From Akanthomyces muscarius (Eukaryota > Ascomycota > Sordariomycetes > Hypocreales > Cordycipitaceae), in NCBI RefSeq assembly GCF_028009165.1, contig NC_079244.1, forward strand, positions 930,001-994,000: 64,000 bases of DNA, in the 5' to 3' direction. Every line of letters begins with the position of its first letter. The first letter of the stretch is position 1. The position numbers were made by a program, and so were the translations under genes. Shown here in pieces: positions 36,247-49,607 of this stretch. The notes beneath the pieces were generated by a model. It was not told the DNA's origin. It did no database searches and worked only from the letters and a program-made list of their open reading frames with translations.

Positions 36247-39177
36247 CCTTGCTGCGCTTCTGTCCCAGCTGGACGGAACGTGACCCGAGGCTCCGGCACC
36301 TGTCTGGAACTAGGGGGATGTGGGTGGCAAGACGAACCAAGCGCGGCGAGCCATTCTTTGCTTTTTGCTTTGTTGCCGCGAGGAAACTGCGCCTTTCCCT
36401 TTCGAGGAGAAACAGTGTCAAATACGTAATGGGCGCTCACATGTTGTTTGTGTTCCGTTAAAGTGCTTTTCATGATGACGAGCGCTGGAGCGAACGACTT
36501 GTCATTGGATCACGGCCTTGGGGGTCGTGCAGCCTGCATTTTGGCCAACAAGTGTTTGGCAAGCTCTGAGATGTGCAGGAGAAAACCAAACGAGCATTCT
36601 TCTTTTCGGGATTCTGTAGCTTTCTCACCTCCATCACTGGCTTCAACGGTCGGGCCGCCGGCCAAGTGGTGCTAACAAGCGGCCCGCGTTTTGGTGCCGT
36701 TTTCTTCGATTCACCAACCATGAGCCCATCTCTTGACATGCGTGCGCGCGCGCGCACCAAAAGCGAAATCAAATACGACAAAGAGAAGAAGACGTCAGTC
36801 TCTCTTCCTTTGAACCTGCGGCGCTTCTCCCCCGCATGCATCAGCTGTCCTGGCATTCCAGCAAAAAGACAAACCTGTCTTAGATCGAACGCAACCGACT
36901 GGTTCGCATACTCGCCATCGGGCCGCACCCACCAAGAATCTGGGGGAGGCAAAACGCCTGCGCTGCTGAAAGTCCGTCCGCCCATTCCAAGACATTCAGG
37001 TACCAGCCGCGAGGGGGAGAGGTAGATGGCAGGTTCGGCCCGCAGAGACTGCACACCATTTCAACCATTTGTTTCCATATTTTTGCATTTGCAGGCCCCT
37101 ACATTGGCAGATCGAGGGAGAATGGCCAAGGCAGGGGGGGTGGGTGTACGTCAGGCTTCGTAGGAGCGAGAAAGCTCATACATGCAAATGTCAGATCTCA
37201 CAAAGCGACGGATTTCGGGAGCCTTTTGATCGACACTCGAAAGGCTCAATCAACGAACTCCATTATGGTAGAGTTTGACGGCTGCCTCGGTGAAGGCCTG
37301 TGATGCTCATCTGCCAACGCGCATTGTTGTAGGCTGTGCCAATACGAGGTTTGCTTTACTTTGGTGTCACGCTGTGATTGAAAGAGCAGTGTTGGAGCTC
37401 GTTATAGATTGCAAAACGCAGTCCAGGCTTTCCGCGCTGCACGATTTCAGAGATCCCGGTCACGATCACCCCGCGCGACACAAAGACCTGGGGAAATTGT
37501 CGCTTTCCGTACTACACACACACACACAAACGCGGCCCGTCCATCTTCGGCCACGGGAGGCAAGATGGAATGGAGGGGTTTCCGCAGCAAGGGCGTGCCA
37601 TTAGCATGGCCTTTGATCTTGTTAATTAAGATTTGGACATTAAGCAAGCATAATACGATTGGATATAATAATAATCATTATCATCATGAAAAAGAGAATC
37701 ATGGGTGGGTGAATAAGACAATGCGAAGTAGGATCGGCCAACCGATGCATACTAGACGCGTTCCACGCCTGTATACTCTAATCAACGACGATGGCGTTTT
37801 TGGTGGCTTGATGGGAATGGGAATTTTGAATGGACCATCTCACAAATGACGAGCCCGGTGCCATTTGCCCGTACAAGACGCGGTGCGATAGAGGACGCGT
37901 TGTGTACGGCATGGGGCGCGCTGGTGGGGGAGCGAGAGGGGCTGGCGGTTGAGACACGAGGGCAACAATGGAGAGGGAGGCTTTAGCGCATCTTGTAAGT
38001 CGCAATGGACATAAACAAAACAATTCAAATAAAAATACGTTTATTGTTTTATTATTTATTCGGCCTTCTTTACTCATCTTTGTTCGCTTGATATTCCAAA
38101 CCACGTTCCACTTTATTCCGCTTCGTTCCTTCGACTGGTTTGATGCAAGACGGCCGGCTGCGTTTCTCTTCCGCCTGCCTGTTATTAATAAAACGAGGGA
38201 ACAATACCGGGCTCCGGAGGGTCACCAAACTTATTAGCACCAAGTTGAGTCGAGTTTCCCTTGCACATACACAGCCCCCTTCCAGCCGCATTTTTGGCAA
38301 GCTTGTACGTAAAATCCAAAATTGTTCATTGTGGCAGTTTCCTGTTTGGGCAGGAGAGCGTGAGAAACCAGGGCTTTTGCTGCCAGTCCGCCTCTAGCCG
38401 CGACCGAGGGGCGACAAGGGCGGAATCAGAAAAAGTTGAAGATGGGAGAGTAAGCCAAGTCCGTAAGACGGCAGACTTTGAGCCGGCTCGTTGAGCAGAC
38501 TGGATAGGCAATACGGGAAGGGATCACCAGTTGCATTGCATTTACCCCGACTTTTTTACCCACGATTCTATGCCAATCGCACTGGTGTACAGCAGCCGAT
38601 CAGGGACCCCATAATGTAACATGTCCAGCACCACACCGCGAAAACGGTGGGCGGAGCAGGCAGATGACCGGTGGCTGCTTTCTATTCTTGTGTCCTGGAA
38701 CAGCAACTAATCAGGGTCATCTATTGCTGTTGCGGATATTCTCCATATGAAGAAGAGGGAAAAAGTCCCCTGGGCCGGATGTGGACGCAAAAGAACCCTG
38801 CACGCATTTGCTGCATTCCGCGGCAACCCACTCGCTCCAGCGGACCAGAGAAAAATGCAGGCATCTACGTGACAGCTTTTCCCTTGTCAATAATGAACGC
38901 AATCAATGTAATCAGGAAAACTACTCCGTAAATGAAGAAATGCAGCCTTTTCTGGGATGTGGCTGCATGTACTACTCTTGGTAATTGTCTCTCGCATACG
39001 CCGAGCTTGCGCGTGACGGGACAGGCTCTGCCCATCCAGTTAGAACCGTTGGCGGATTTTTCGGACCCCAAAAATATGTTTTCCCGGAACACGTTCCTGC
39101 AGGGACTTTACTTTGCCTGCATCTCTTCCTTCAGCTGGCCTGCAGGCATTTTTCTTAACGTGCATGACAACACCCTC

Positions 39178-39203
39178 AGAAGAAGAAGAAGAAGAAGAAG
39201 AAG
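39178..39203. repeat. (AGA)n trinucleotide repeat
   Basis: About eight and a half AGA units in non-coding DNA. Confidence 0.9.
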
Positions 39204-42200
39204 CTGGCGTTTTTCTGGCTTTAGGGCAGCTGATTTGTCTGCCGTTTTCTGCAGACCAGCTGAGCAGCTATTTTCCAAATCTATGCCATGGTGGAGATGC
39301 ATGCTGCTCTTCAAGCCTTCTAGAATACTTTTTTATTGTAATTTCTCACGGTGGGCAGGGTCCCGTCGGCCAGGGTGTGCCGAGCGGACACCGACAAGGC
39401 CCATTGGGCCCGAATGGGATATTCCCCCCAGTCTTTGGGGGGCAATTGGAAAATTTGCAGAGTCACCGAGAAAGGAGCCTATCTTTGACTTTTTTTTTTT
39501 CGCCCTCTCCCTTTTCCCTTTTCCATGCAACCCGTTGCTAATCTACTATGGAGACCAAGCCCGGGCGAAGCAGAAGCTTCGGTGGAGACCCGACACTCCC
39601 GGGCCGACAAGCCACCAGAAGCCGGTAGCAAATAGTGATGGCTCTATTTCTGATCCTCGTGAAAACGGTTGGCAATTTGGATACATACTGAGGATGATTC
39701 CAAGCCCTCGTCGTTTGCAATTCGCAATGTAGTTCATGTTTATTGACGCGGCCAAGGTCTTTCCGCATCCTTGTCTGCTATTTACATTTCCGCAACGTTG
39801 CGTGAGGCTCTGCAGCTGAGCGGTGGAGATTTCTACCAGGCAAAGGGTCATGAGGGCATTGTTGATTTTTTTTTTTTTTTGGCCCTTCCCCTCTCTCAAC
39901 TGTTGGCATGGTTCGTATCTCTTGCAGAGCAATGGCTTTTGTGTCCACCAAGAACCTGATGAATCATGGATGACCCCGTCCATCGACGACGCTACCGGCA
40001 ACTAACAATCAACTAGCTCAAATTCCCATCACCCACGTTGCTATTTTTCGAAAGGCAGTGCAACTGGATGGAGCCCGTAGGCTTCTAGTTGCAGATTCTA
40101 GAATCAAGGCGACTTCCCAAAAGCAGCAACCATCGCCCGAGGATCGCAAATGGGAGGTCATGGTAAAAGGCCCAGTCCTTGAGTCAGGCAGCATCGCGGA
40201 CGCGCTCCAGAAAAAAACTCTACGAGGTCCTCCTCTTGCTGGACAGGTACCAGCCATGGCCAGCGGCTGCCAGGCACGGCAAAGGTCACTCAAGCCAGCC
40301 CCCCTTCAGATGGCTAACTAGCAGGGTGGTGGAGTAGCAAAGAAGCACTTGCGGTCTTATTGCCGCATCGACGTGCTCCGCCGTGTGCTGTGGACGTTGA
40401 TATCCGATTAAAATAAATATACAGAATTAAAATACGTATTAAAGAAATAATAAATGAAATATTCAGAGAATGTCTTGTTCATCGTCTTGAGATGGAAAAA
40501 AAACTGGTGCTTTTTGTTATTCGTCCCCGCCGTTCGTTTTATTAGCCCAGCAGACCTCCGAAGTATTCGCCGCGAAATTCCAGGGAAGCTCGGTTGCGGG
40601 CACAATGTTTACAATGGTTTTTGCTTCGTACGACATAAGAGACACTGATAGCTCGGTTGTTTGTATGGCGTTTCCACGTCAAGCAATGTTCTGTTGACCG
40701 TGTCACCGCGAGGAAAATGCAAGATCAGCAATGCCCGCCCAGGACACCTCTTCTGATTAACTAAACTGTGCATTTTGAAACATTAAAAATAAAAACAAAA
40801 TAATAGCATGTTTATTCTTTTCTCCTTTCTTTAAATAATAATCCTGGCGTTCTGCATAACTGCACCACACATTCTCAGTGTATAAGCGCCAGCACGACTC
40901 TCGATGACCACAAGACTGCCGGGTAGCGCGTGACAATCCCCAAGTAATCTACGAAGCGCCAACTATATACCCCCGGCAGCTTACGATGCCATTACTGGCT
41001 TTGCGATTTCTGCAGGTCGGAAATATCTACTGTTCCTGGCCCCAATGTGCTTGCTCCAGGGTGCCATAGTGCCACCTCGTGGTGTGAGGTAGGTGCAACG
41101 TCGCGTTCAGCCCTTCAGGTGGCGGTCCTTGTGATGAGGGCGCCGCCCATTTACGTGAATCCGAGATTGAATATACCTCCAGCTATCAGCCACTCAAAGC
41201 GCGACGCCCAGGGGAGGGGAGCACAAGTTTGCGGTGATGGGCTCAGACAAAAGAATCGCGCCGCTGTTTTTTGCTACCCATTGGTCGCTGCGCGGAGGAG
41301 CAGGTCACGACACCTCGCAACGGTGAGACAGGTTGATGACAGGCAGGGCCCTGATCTGCGCTCGACGGTTTGGGGTTGAGCGCCAAACACACCAATTTCA
41401 ACCACTGGCAGCGGCGGAAAGATGGCCGTGACGACGCCCCCGTCACTAATTATAATCACTCGGCGCCTGCAATTTTGGGCGAATCACGAAAGCCAGACAC
41501 TGGGAGCGATGGGGGGATGGTGTGGGATGTGGCCAACGGAAATCCGAGAGGAGGGCCATACGCTTGCTGCGCTCGTCACACGGGATGGTGCTTCCGGTGC
41601 TCAAGTGACCATCCGTCTGATACGTGGCGGGCGCGCCGCAAGGCACAAATGGATGGGCCCGAGTGTCGCAGTGATTGGGAGGGGCGACGACACCTCTACG
41701 GGTGCTCTCACTGCGACGCTGTCATTTCAGCTCAAGCCTTGGCCCCCAAAAGGGTTGTCTGTCAGCCAGCTTACTAGTCCGAGGTCGGCGAGACCGTTGG
41801 GTGAGCAAAGAAGCAGATTGTTTCTGTTATTACTTTACTTTTTATTCTGAATTGTCCGTATTTGTTTGAAACGAGAATAATAGGATTCGTGCACGCCCGC
41901 TCCGAGATGGGGGCGTCATATGATGAAGGCGTGTCTTGGTCTGAGTGACGCGATATTGTGTGCTTCGATACCTTTCTGACGATGTACTAGTAGCTTGCAG
42001 ACTGACTGGCCAACAACTCGTTCTTCCAGTGTGATTCAATTTGAAGTGTGTAAAGATCAGAGAGCAACGCAGCGAATAGACGTGAGACGTGCAGTCTGTG
42101 ATGTGCGCCTAGGTCTGCATTGTATCATCAACGTCAATGTCTCTAATTGCGGCACATTTCACTGCTAGACAAGCCATGCCGAGTAAACAATTAAATATTT

Positions 42201-43563
42201 CATTGATAAAAACTAATATCCATTATTTTCAGAACAATTATTGAATACTTTTTCATCACCTTTCTCACGAGACCGTTTCATCGGTCATGGTTTAGGCTGG
42301 GTGTAAGCCCACGTGTTGGGCCTCGTCTCGCATAGCCCTGCCTATCAAAGAAGGACTGTGACGGCTCACGCACTCTTTGATTCTATGCGCCGGTACTTGA
42401 ACCAAGATTTTTCCTCCGACCGAGTCGAATCATGGGGAGGCATCTCATCAATTGCAGCATTTGCCCCAGAATCTCAGCCGCAAAAAATCGTTCGGTAACC
42501 GCAGCGGCGTAGTCGGTCATCACCCCCGTCATTTCCCGGCCGAATCTGTCAGGTCCACGGCGTCGCTCTGGCACCCCCTTGCCAGTGCCGCTTTTGGTCT
42601 GCCACATCACTTGAAGTTCTTTCATGCCGTTGAAGCTGTATGGTGGATGCGTAAGCTAGCAATTTCCGATTCTAGTGCGGTCTAGGGACGACTTGTGGCT
42701 AGATTGCTAGATATTGGTACAAGACGTTCTCAGTCCTCAACACTACTTGAGCATTTGAAGAGAACTTGAACAACATTACAATACGTTATATAGGTATTTG
42801 GTTTACAAAGTAAGGAGTCATGGATTAGTTCACCCTACTTGCAGCGAAATATCCGTAGGTGGCAGAGCAGTGCTTCCGTGAGATACGACGCTATCGCATC
42901 CATCTGTTGTTCTCAATTCCGTGATGTAGACCCTTCGAATGACCAGCTGAGAGAGGCCTACTAAAGTATTATTGTTTATAATCTAAAATTTATGATTTAA
43001 ATTATATTTTTATTCTTTATTGGTATCCCCCGGGACCTTTCATCCGTCCCATGCGTTCGGGTGCTAACACAGACCATCGCCGCAATGCAATGTAAGCGTG
43101 GCGAGCTGAATGCAGACATCCGATGTCTTTGTCGCGCAAACGACCACTCGTTCTAGATGTATCTCAGCTGTTGAACACCACAGCTCTGGGCGGTTCTGGA
43201 CAGAGTTCAAGCATACTCGGATAGATTTCCTTCATATTCCGGCCATGACCGCATGGAACGCCTCAAATAGACAACATACTTTCACCACCTGAAGCTTGCA
43301 GATGAATGTATATTGCCTCCCCACCCTCAGACAGAGCCCGGCACCGAGTCCCTTGCTGGTGTACATAAGGAAAGAGAACTTCATAACGTCTGGCGGCTAT
43401 AGCCACACGTGATCACTCTCAACTCGACATACCAGTTTATGATGCTGGTTATTAAGCATACCAATTTACCTGCGCTGTTGGATGGACGATGCTTGCCCAT
43501 TGGAGGACCTACGACGCTGCGGCGTTCAGAGCATTGAGTTTATCGGAGACCAGCTGAGGTAAG

Positions 43564-43604
43564 CTATACGGTTTTACAGCTACTTCGTGGCTGCAACCGT
43601 ATAG
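43564..43604. repeat. Perfect 10-bp inverted repeat (hairpin)
   Basis: CTATACGGTT (43564-43573) and its exact reverse complement AACCGTATAG (43595-43604) flank 21 bp that contain a further CAGC/GCTG pair (43577-43580 and 43590-43593). It could form a two-stage stem-loop in gene-free DNA. Confidence 0.8.
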
Positions 43605-46600
43605 TCTGGTGACACGTAGGTAAAGCATGCGTATAGGTGCATATCTGTGCAACCTTTTGAATTTATCCTTTTGCTAATCGCTGTCCTAGAAGCTGCTTTG
43701 CTATGGTATTCGAGACCATCATGGACTGGCAAAATATATTGCGGCGCGAAGTTTCCGTACGTGAAGGCATCTTAGCGGCTCGTATGATTATGATGGCAAT
43801 ATAACTCTGCAGGAGTGTGCAGCCACTACACCCGGCCGCTGTGCAACGCATGCAGCTCAGCGAGCCTTGGCCTCTGGAGCAGCGCGCCGCAATGCACATT
43901 TCAGCTGCAGATTTTTCTGCCCGTGATGTTTCTGCGTAAGCAGCCAGTACACACGCAACAGAGGGCTGGCAGCGGCACACGACACGAGATGCTGCGGTCA
44001 CTGCGCTTCGCCCACCAGACGCCAAGCATCGACCGCCCGCTGGGCTGTCTGCTCGTACTCGATGCACCTGTCTGCGGTTTGCTGTTCATCGTTTTCTTCC
44101 CGCCAATCCTGGCATCTGCAGTCTGCTGAGCGCAGGTGGAATCTTGCAGCGCGAGGAGGCTTGACGTTGGTTTGGGCAGTGTCGCTCCGACGAGAGACAT
44201 GGTTCGTTCCAGCTAAGCCATTTTTCTTGATCCGAAACACGTCGGCAAATCACCAATTCGTATTGTACAGCGTTGTATTTATGAAATAACGAATATGTCA
44301 ATTCTTTAGGGCAGAGGGAGACACAAGCGACCCCGTGACGAAACGATTTTTTCACATTCTCCAATCTTGAAAGAGGAGGGCAGTGCCACCTTGGTTCAGG
44401 CTTTGAACGGTCACGAGGCGGGTGGCGTGGTGAAACAGACCTCAACCAAGACAGCTTTGCGGTTTTTGCACAGAGTACAGGTACGCCACGGAGCTAAACA
44501 GTCGGGGAGGGGCCTCCAATTCATCCGCTGCAAAGCAAACGGCTTCCAAGCGAGGCATCCTTGTCTCAGAAGTTTCCTCAGCAGGATCATGTCTCGGCCA
44601 TGAAGAAGACGATGATGCGGGCGTTCATCTTCGGGGCTCCGGGCCGTACGCCTAATGAACAATTTTAATTACATCACCAAGAAAGAGATTAGAGGAGAGT
44701 TTTCCATTTTTCTTTTTCTTTTAAAGCCAAACAACATGAGTTTTGCGTCTGGTATCGACGGTGCCTCTTACAAGTAGCTTTCAGCATACGAGTAGCCAAC
44801 CTGGAAGAGACGAGCACGGCAAACTCCTAGGGTCTTCTTCACAGTGCAGGCACAAAGTAGCCGTCAATGAGCAACGAGAATTCCGTTTAAAACGGCGCAT
44901 TCTGACACAAACCCCTCGAGAGTAGCGAGTACCGAGGACCGAATCGGCCTCTTGCAGCGGCCCCTGGTCGCTGAATATTGGCTGGAGACGTCCCAGCAAC
45001 CCCGGGTTACAGGAACACAGCAACGATGACGACGAATTAAATAAACAAGTAAAAAAAGATTTAATTTATTGCATTTTCTCCTCGTTTGACTCATGAATAG
45101 ACGCACCCTGTTCCCGGTGGGCAAATTGCGGGGGAATGCGCAAAGGCCCTAATCTGTACTGAGTAAGAAAAGGACGACTGTGCTCTCCCACATGGCTCCC
45201 TGATGCTTGCCTCGTACCGTCGTACCGTGTGCACCGGCCAGTGCTGTGCCCCGTTTCTCACTTCTGAGCAATACCAGCGCAGATTACAAAGCCCATAGCG
45301 GAGAGTCTCATTTGCTTGTCTGAGTCGACGGCCGTCGTCGGCAGCCCCGAGCTTCTTCTCCCCAGCCCGCTAGAACAAATTATCGAAAAGGGAGCCGTTG
45401 CAAAAACGGCCTGTTTGCGAAGGTGCTACTTCCAGGAGTCGCGCACTAAGAAAAAAGGCACGGGGAGCGGCCCGTGGCGTGTGGCCACCAACTAAAACTG
45501 GCCCTTGGGGCTCTTTGACGGGGCGGCAGCTTTGACACTTGCTTCAGAAACGCGATTCAGTCGTCGCAATCGCAATCGCAACTGGGACGCGACGCCAGCG
45601 CACCGGGAGTTGCATAGACGGGCCATCAGATAGCTGTCTGTCACGTCGCGCGGCCGATGTTTGGCTGCGCTGGGCAGGGATGGCTTTGTGATAGAATCGG
45701 CATCGATGTGTGATCGGGCCATGTTCATCAAGCTGGACAGGGGGAATGCAGCATCGCCATCCATGATCCCAGGCAATCTTCCCTCCAGGGGATGGGTGTA
45801 GGCCCAACGCTCGGGCATCGGTGCTGTTTGACCAGCGCTGCCATGTGTCGGCACTTACAACGCAGTTCCGCAAGGCTCTGGTATCTTGACCTTGTTGGGG
45901 GTCTCTCATGGCCGGGTACATTGCCCTAGCCGATTTTCCTTTGCCCAAAACTTAAATAAAGGATCAGCACCAGGAAGGTGAGGCAGCGATGGGCTGATTT
46001 TGAGTGCACTGCATGGTCAATACCAGGGCGGCCGACCGAAACACCGGCGGCTGTCGCTGCCGGCTACACTGCCACCCACTCAATCATGCACCCCAGAACG
46101 ACTTCCTTGCATTCATGCATCATCCAGCCGATGCTTTGCGCCCTCTTCCCTCGAGTCTTCGGCAATACCAAATCAGAGAGAGAGAGCAAGATGCCTAGCA
46201 ACAAGGCTCGCCCAAGACAGGTGCCCAACCGGCCTCAAGGGGGGCGTCGATAGGCGTTTCCCCCAGCCGCGCACTTACCATTGTTGGTGCTTCCGCCCGG
46301 CGCCGCAAGACTCAGGGCTCCGTGCAGGGATTACGGAACGCGCTGGCGAGACACGTTTAGTCGCCCTGACACCAGTGAGCAGTTGCCGAGCAATTGCCAA
46401 CATGTGCTTGTTTGAATGATTTAAATATCATGAATAAATCGAATTATTTTTATTTAATCCATTCTTTGGCCATCGGAAATCTTTCGCTGAATAGAGTGGG
46501 CCACATGGCGTCTGTAGCATGTGAGTTCCTCCATTCTCTCAACTGCGCCCATAGTTACATGAGCACCATCGGCCAACCTTTTTGCTGTTTGAAGAATGAC

Positions 46601-47872
46601 CCTCTCATTGTACATTGGGCTTAGACTTCTTCTCCAACATTGTTCTATATGATTATTTCCGTGAGAAGAAGTACAGCCTTGGGTATGGCTAATAATCGGA
46701 CGATGAGACCCGTATTGAGCTGCCAGCGGTATATGAAATATTGCATTTGAATCATCCGCAGCCTGATTGGAGTGATATTCTTGAAATTGTTTTCTATCAT
46801 TCATTGAAACGTGTCTTTATCACCCTATGCCTACAACTTTAGAGCTTTTTGCCCTTACAGAACAACGCAACAACATACGCGGGCTCTCCAATATTAGCTT
46901 CACGATAACGCCACTTAGCTAGTCACAACTACGACCATCACCAATTCCAACAATAATTGTAGTCTGACTGGAGTCCCTTCATATTGAATAAGAGCCAACA
47001 TTCTCAATGATGCTTGTATCCTCGGAGAATCGTTAACCGTTGCGGAGACCGTGCTGCTCGAATGTTGCTTTACAGTAGTGATGCGACTCTGCTAACGAGC
47101 CCGAGCCTTACGCTATTCTAATCCTTGCCAAGTAGCCAAGCTACCGCCATGATGAAACGCCCATTTCGGCATCTGCAGCAACGCGGACGGTTCCGTCGCT
47201 ACTAGTCCTCTCATTGACGGTCGGGCCCAGTCTCGAGCCATGAATCCCGTTCAACCATTCAGGGCCGGGCCAGGGTTGTGTTGCCTCACCGAACCAGTTC
47301 CGCGCCACTGGACCAGGCGCATATGTGAGTTGCTGCAACCCAGCAACGTCCCATGCTATTTCGCCTGTCATCCTGGGCGAATTTGGAAAAAGACGTAGCG
47401 CACTAGCTCAAAACTAGACTTCTGTTCGAGTTTCTTCCGGCATTCTAGCGCATTTGCTTATTTTAAATTACATGAGCTTCTGACAAGACCTGCTGGCCCG
47501 AGTTATCTTGTGGTTAGTAGCACCAAATAAATGACAGAGCGGGCGGCAAAAGACGCTTGTTGTGCTGCATTGCAGCGAGAGCTCATTGTTTTAATAAATC
47601 GAGGCAAAGAAGATTTTTTTTTCGCCTATCTACGAAACTGCAATAACAACATGATGTCTCAAATAATCTTTAAATTGGATCGCCACGTACAAACGAGCTG
47701 CTGCTTTGCTCTCGCCTTGTATTGGCTGCGTCACTTTCTCATCCCAGTGCAATAAAGTAGTGTCAAGTTTATAGAGATGATACATTAATTATGCATTATA
47801 TATACGTTGTTCTATATCATTATAATAACTCATTCGACTCCCATCCACCATTCTCCTATTCCCAGGCCTTAT

Positions 47873-48292
47873 TTAATTCTTGGGGGCCTCGACGTGGAAG
47901 GGCTTGTCGGCGACGTTGCCGGCGGCAATCTCGTTGTCGTCATAAGCCGGGTAGGCAATCAGGTTCTTGGTGTTGTCAAAGACGGAGAAGGTAGTGAAGC
48001 CGACGACGAACTGGCCGGACCAGCCGCTGGTGACGGTGTAGTCGCCGCAGGTGACGGGGCCGCCGCTGGAGCGCGAGGCGGGCTGGCCGCCGCTGGCGTT
48101 GACGACGTAGGTGCACGCGGTGGCATCGGTCAGCTGGTTGTTGATGGAGAACTGCCAGGTGCAGGACGAGTCCTGGCCGTCGCAGGAGCGGGACAGGCCC
48201 TGGATGATCCAGTCGGGGTCGCGGGCCACGAGGGGCGCGGCAGAGGCCGTGGCGGCGACGGCGATGGCGAAGAGAGACTTGGAGAACTGCAT
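47873..48292 (-). CDS. Small secreted cysteine-containing protein
   Basis: Single exon, 139 aa. A clear signal peptide MQFSKSLFAIAVAATASAAP has a likely cut after the ASA motif near residue 18. The mature protein is about 120 aa with four Cys (37, 44, 60, 82), probably two disulfides, and a beta-rich motif VTSGWSGQF...GFTTFSVFD. It resembles small fungal secreted proteins annotated as hypersensitive-response-inducing (elicitor-like) proteins; I am not certain of the family. It acts outside the cell, perhaps in host or environmental interaction. A TATA-like box (TATAAG, minus, 48436-48441) lies about 145 bp upstream, and the leader is A/C-rich with few G, as in highly expressed fungal genes. 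It has no coding neighbour within 1.3 kb on one side and 17 kb on the other. Confidence 0.88.
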   Translation of the reverse strand: MQFSKSLFAIAVAATASAAPLVARDPDWIIQGLSRSCDGQDSSCTWQFSINNQLTDATACTYVVNASGGQPASRSSGGPVTCGDYTVTSGWSGQFVVGFTTFSVFDNTKNLIAYPAYDDNEIAAGNVADKPFHVEAPKN

Positions 48293-49607
48293 TTTGGATG
48301 TTGCTTGTTGTAGGTTGGTTTGAGTAGAAGTTGTGCTTTTTTTTGTATAGTGAGAAGAGTGTATGAGAGGAGAGAAGCTTGAGTGTTTGTGATGCTGAAT
48401 GAGTGAGATGATTTGTAGCGGGAAGTCGCACCCTTCTTATACTTGAGGTTTACGAACTTTTGCCTTTCTGAATGGAGCATCAACTTGGAAGCAATGACTT
48501 CATAGTAATCTGCCCCAGACCTCTTGGATCATGTCGCCAAGCTCACTCACCGAAAAGTAGCGTACCGGCCCCTCAAAGTCCCCGAGGCTGAGCACATCGG
48601 CCCTCCGTTGATCGACACACTGTGCTCGTATCCCAGATCGCTTTAGGGCTGGGGCATGGTGTGAAGCTGCGAGTTGACTGCTAAGCTATGGCAACACGGT
48701 GCTGTTGAGAATGAGACTATTGATCGGCCCAACGCCCTATATCAATCCTTTGCTCAGCATCCTCCAGATGAAGTTCACGTGGATGCGCTTTTTTCCCCTT
48801 CTGGTTTCTGCGAGACCGTTGAATCTTTGGGCAGCGTCGATTTCACTGCATTTGGTGGCAAGATCGCCCCCAGCAAGGCTGCGGGTTTAGCGGCAACTTT
48901 ACCAGTCTAACCACCGCAAAAATCGAACAAAGCTCGCGCATGACGTAGCTCGACGGTCAGATTCTCGGAGACTAAGCAGCAAAGTTCGTATTCTATATTT
49001 GGCAGCCGCAGATCCAGGGTCCAACCGGGCTTAGTGCCCCCATCATCATGGGAACAATTCTGCAATTCTCTCCGCTGCCCATCGCATGACATTTCCGAAA
49101 GGGAAATACGGGAGGGTCCTATCCGCTTTCTGCCAATGTTAAAAAAAATCCTGTTGTTGTTGCGGTGGCATGGGAAATGTAGCAGTGGGAACACGACCTT
49201 TTGCCACTGCATTTCAAGCCCGCGTCTCCGCCGCCGTGCGCTGCAATCGCATGACTTGAAGGTTTTCCGGATCCGCTGTTAATCTTGGCTGATGGCCAAA
49301 AGACGCGACCAGCCGTTGACAGGACACCACCTTGATGACGGTGAGCTGCCGCAGCAGAGCCTCGGGCATGATATTGCTTGGCCGGTGGCGCCGTGCACAG
49401 CGTCCATGTCAATCTTGAGGGCAGGCTCGTATGCATGACCTTGGAATTAATGCTCCGCTGAGTTAATAAACACGAGAAAAGCAGCGGACTGCGAATAAGC
49501 TGAGCTAGCTACAATTCAAAACTGCAGCAGCTAGTCACTCTCATACGTTCATATACATGGCATAGAGTACATTAGTAGCTATAACATATTACAGGGCAAA
49601 TTCTCCC
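48293..49607. other. 1.3-kb intergenic region
   Basis: Contains the promoter and leader of the secreted-protein gene (48293 to about 48450), then mixed sequence to the 3' end of the CHY-finger gene. No other gene seen. Confidence 0.55.

Larger units (their letters stand above)
30403..47872. other. 17.5-kb gene-free region with AT islands
   Basis: It lies between the start of the DUF1752 regulator and the stop of a small secreted-protein gene. I found no family match, coherent splice model, tRNA or transposon. ORFs up to 268 codons (31504-32310 and 38932-39732, both +) look random. Bulk composition is about half GC, interrupted by many short AT-rich islands. The first 700 bp upstream of the regulator (to about 31.1 kb) are GC-rich with G/C runs. 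Homopolymer and dinucleotide tracts are frequent. Confidence 0.6.

Noticed and set aside
38932..39732. 266-codon ORF on + in the gene-free block
   Set aside because: Translation includes homopolymer-driven Arg and Phe runs, has no domain or consistent splice pattern, and overlaps other ORFs of similar quality.
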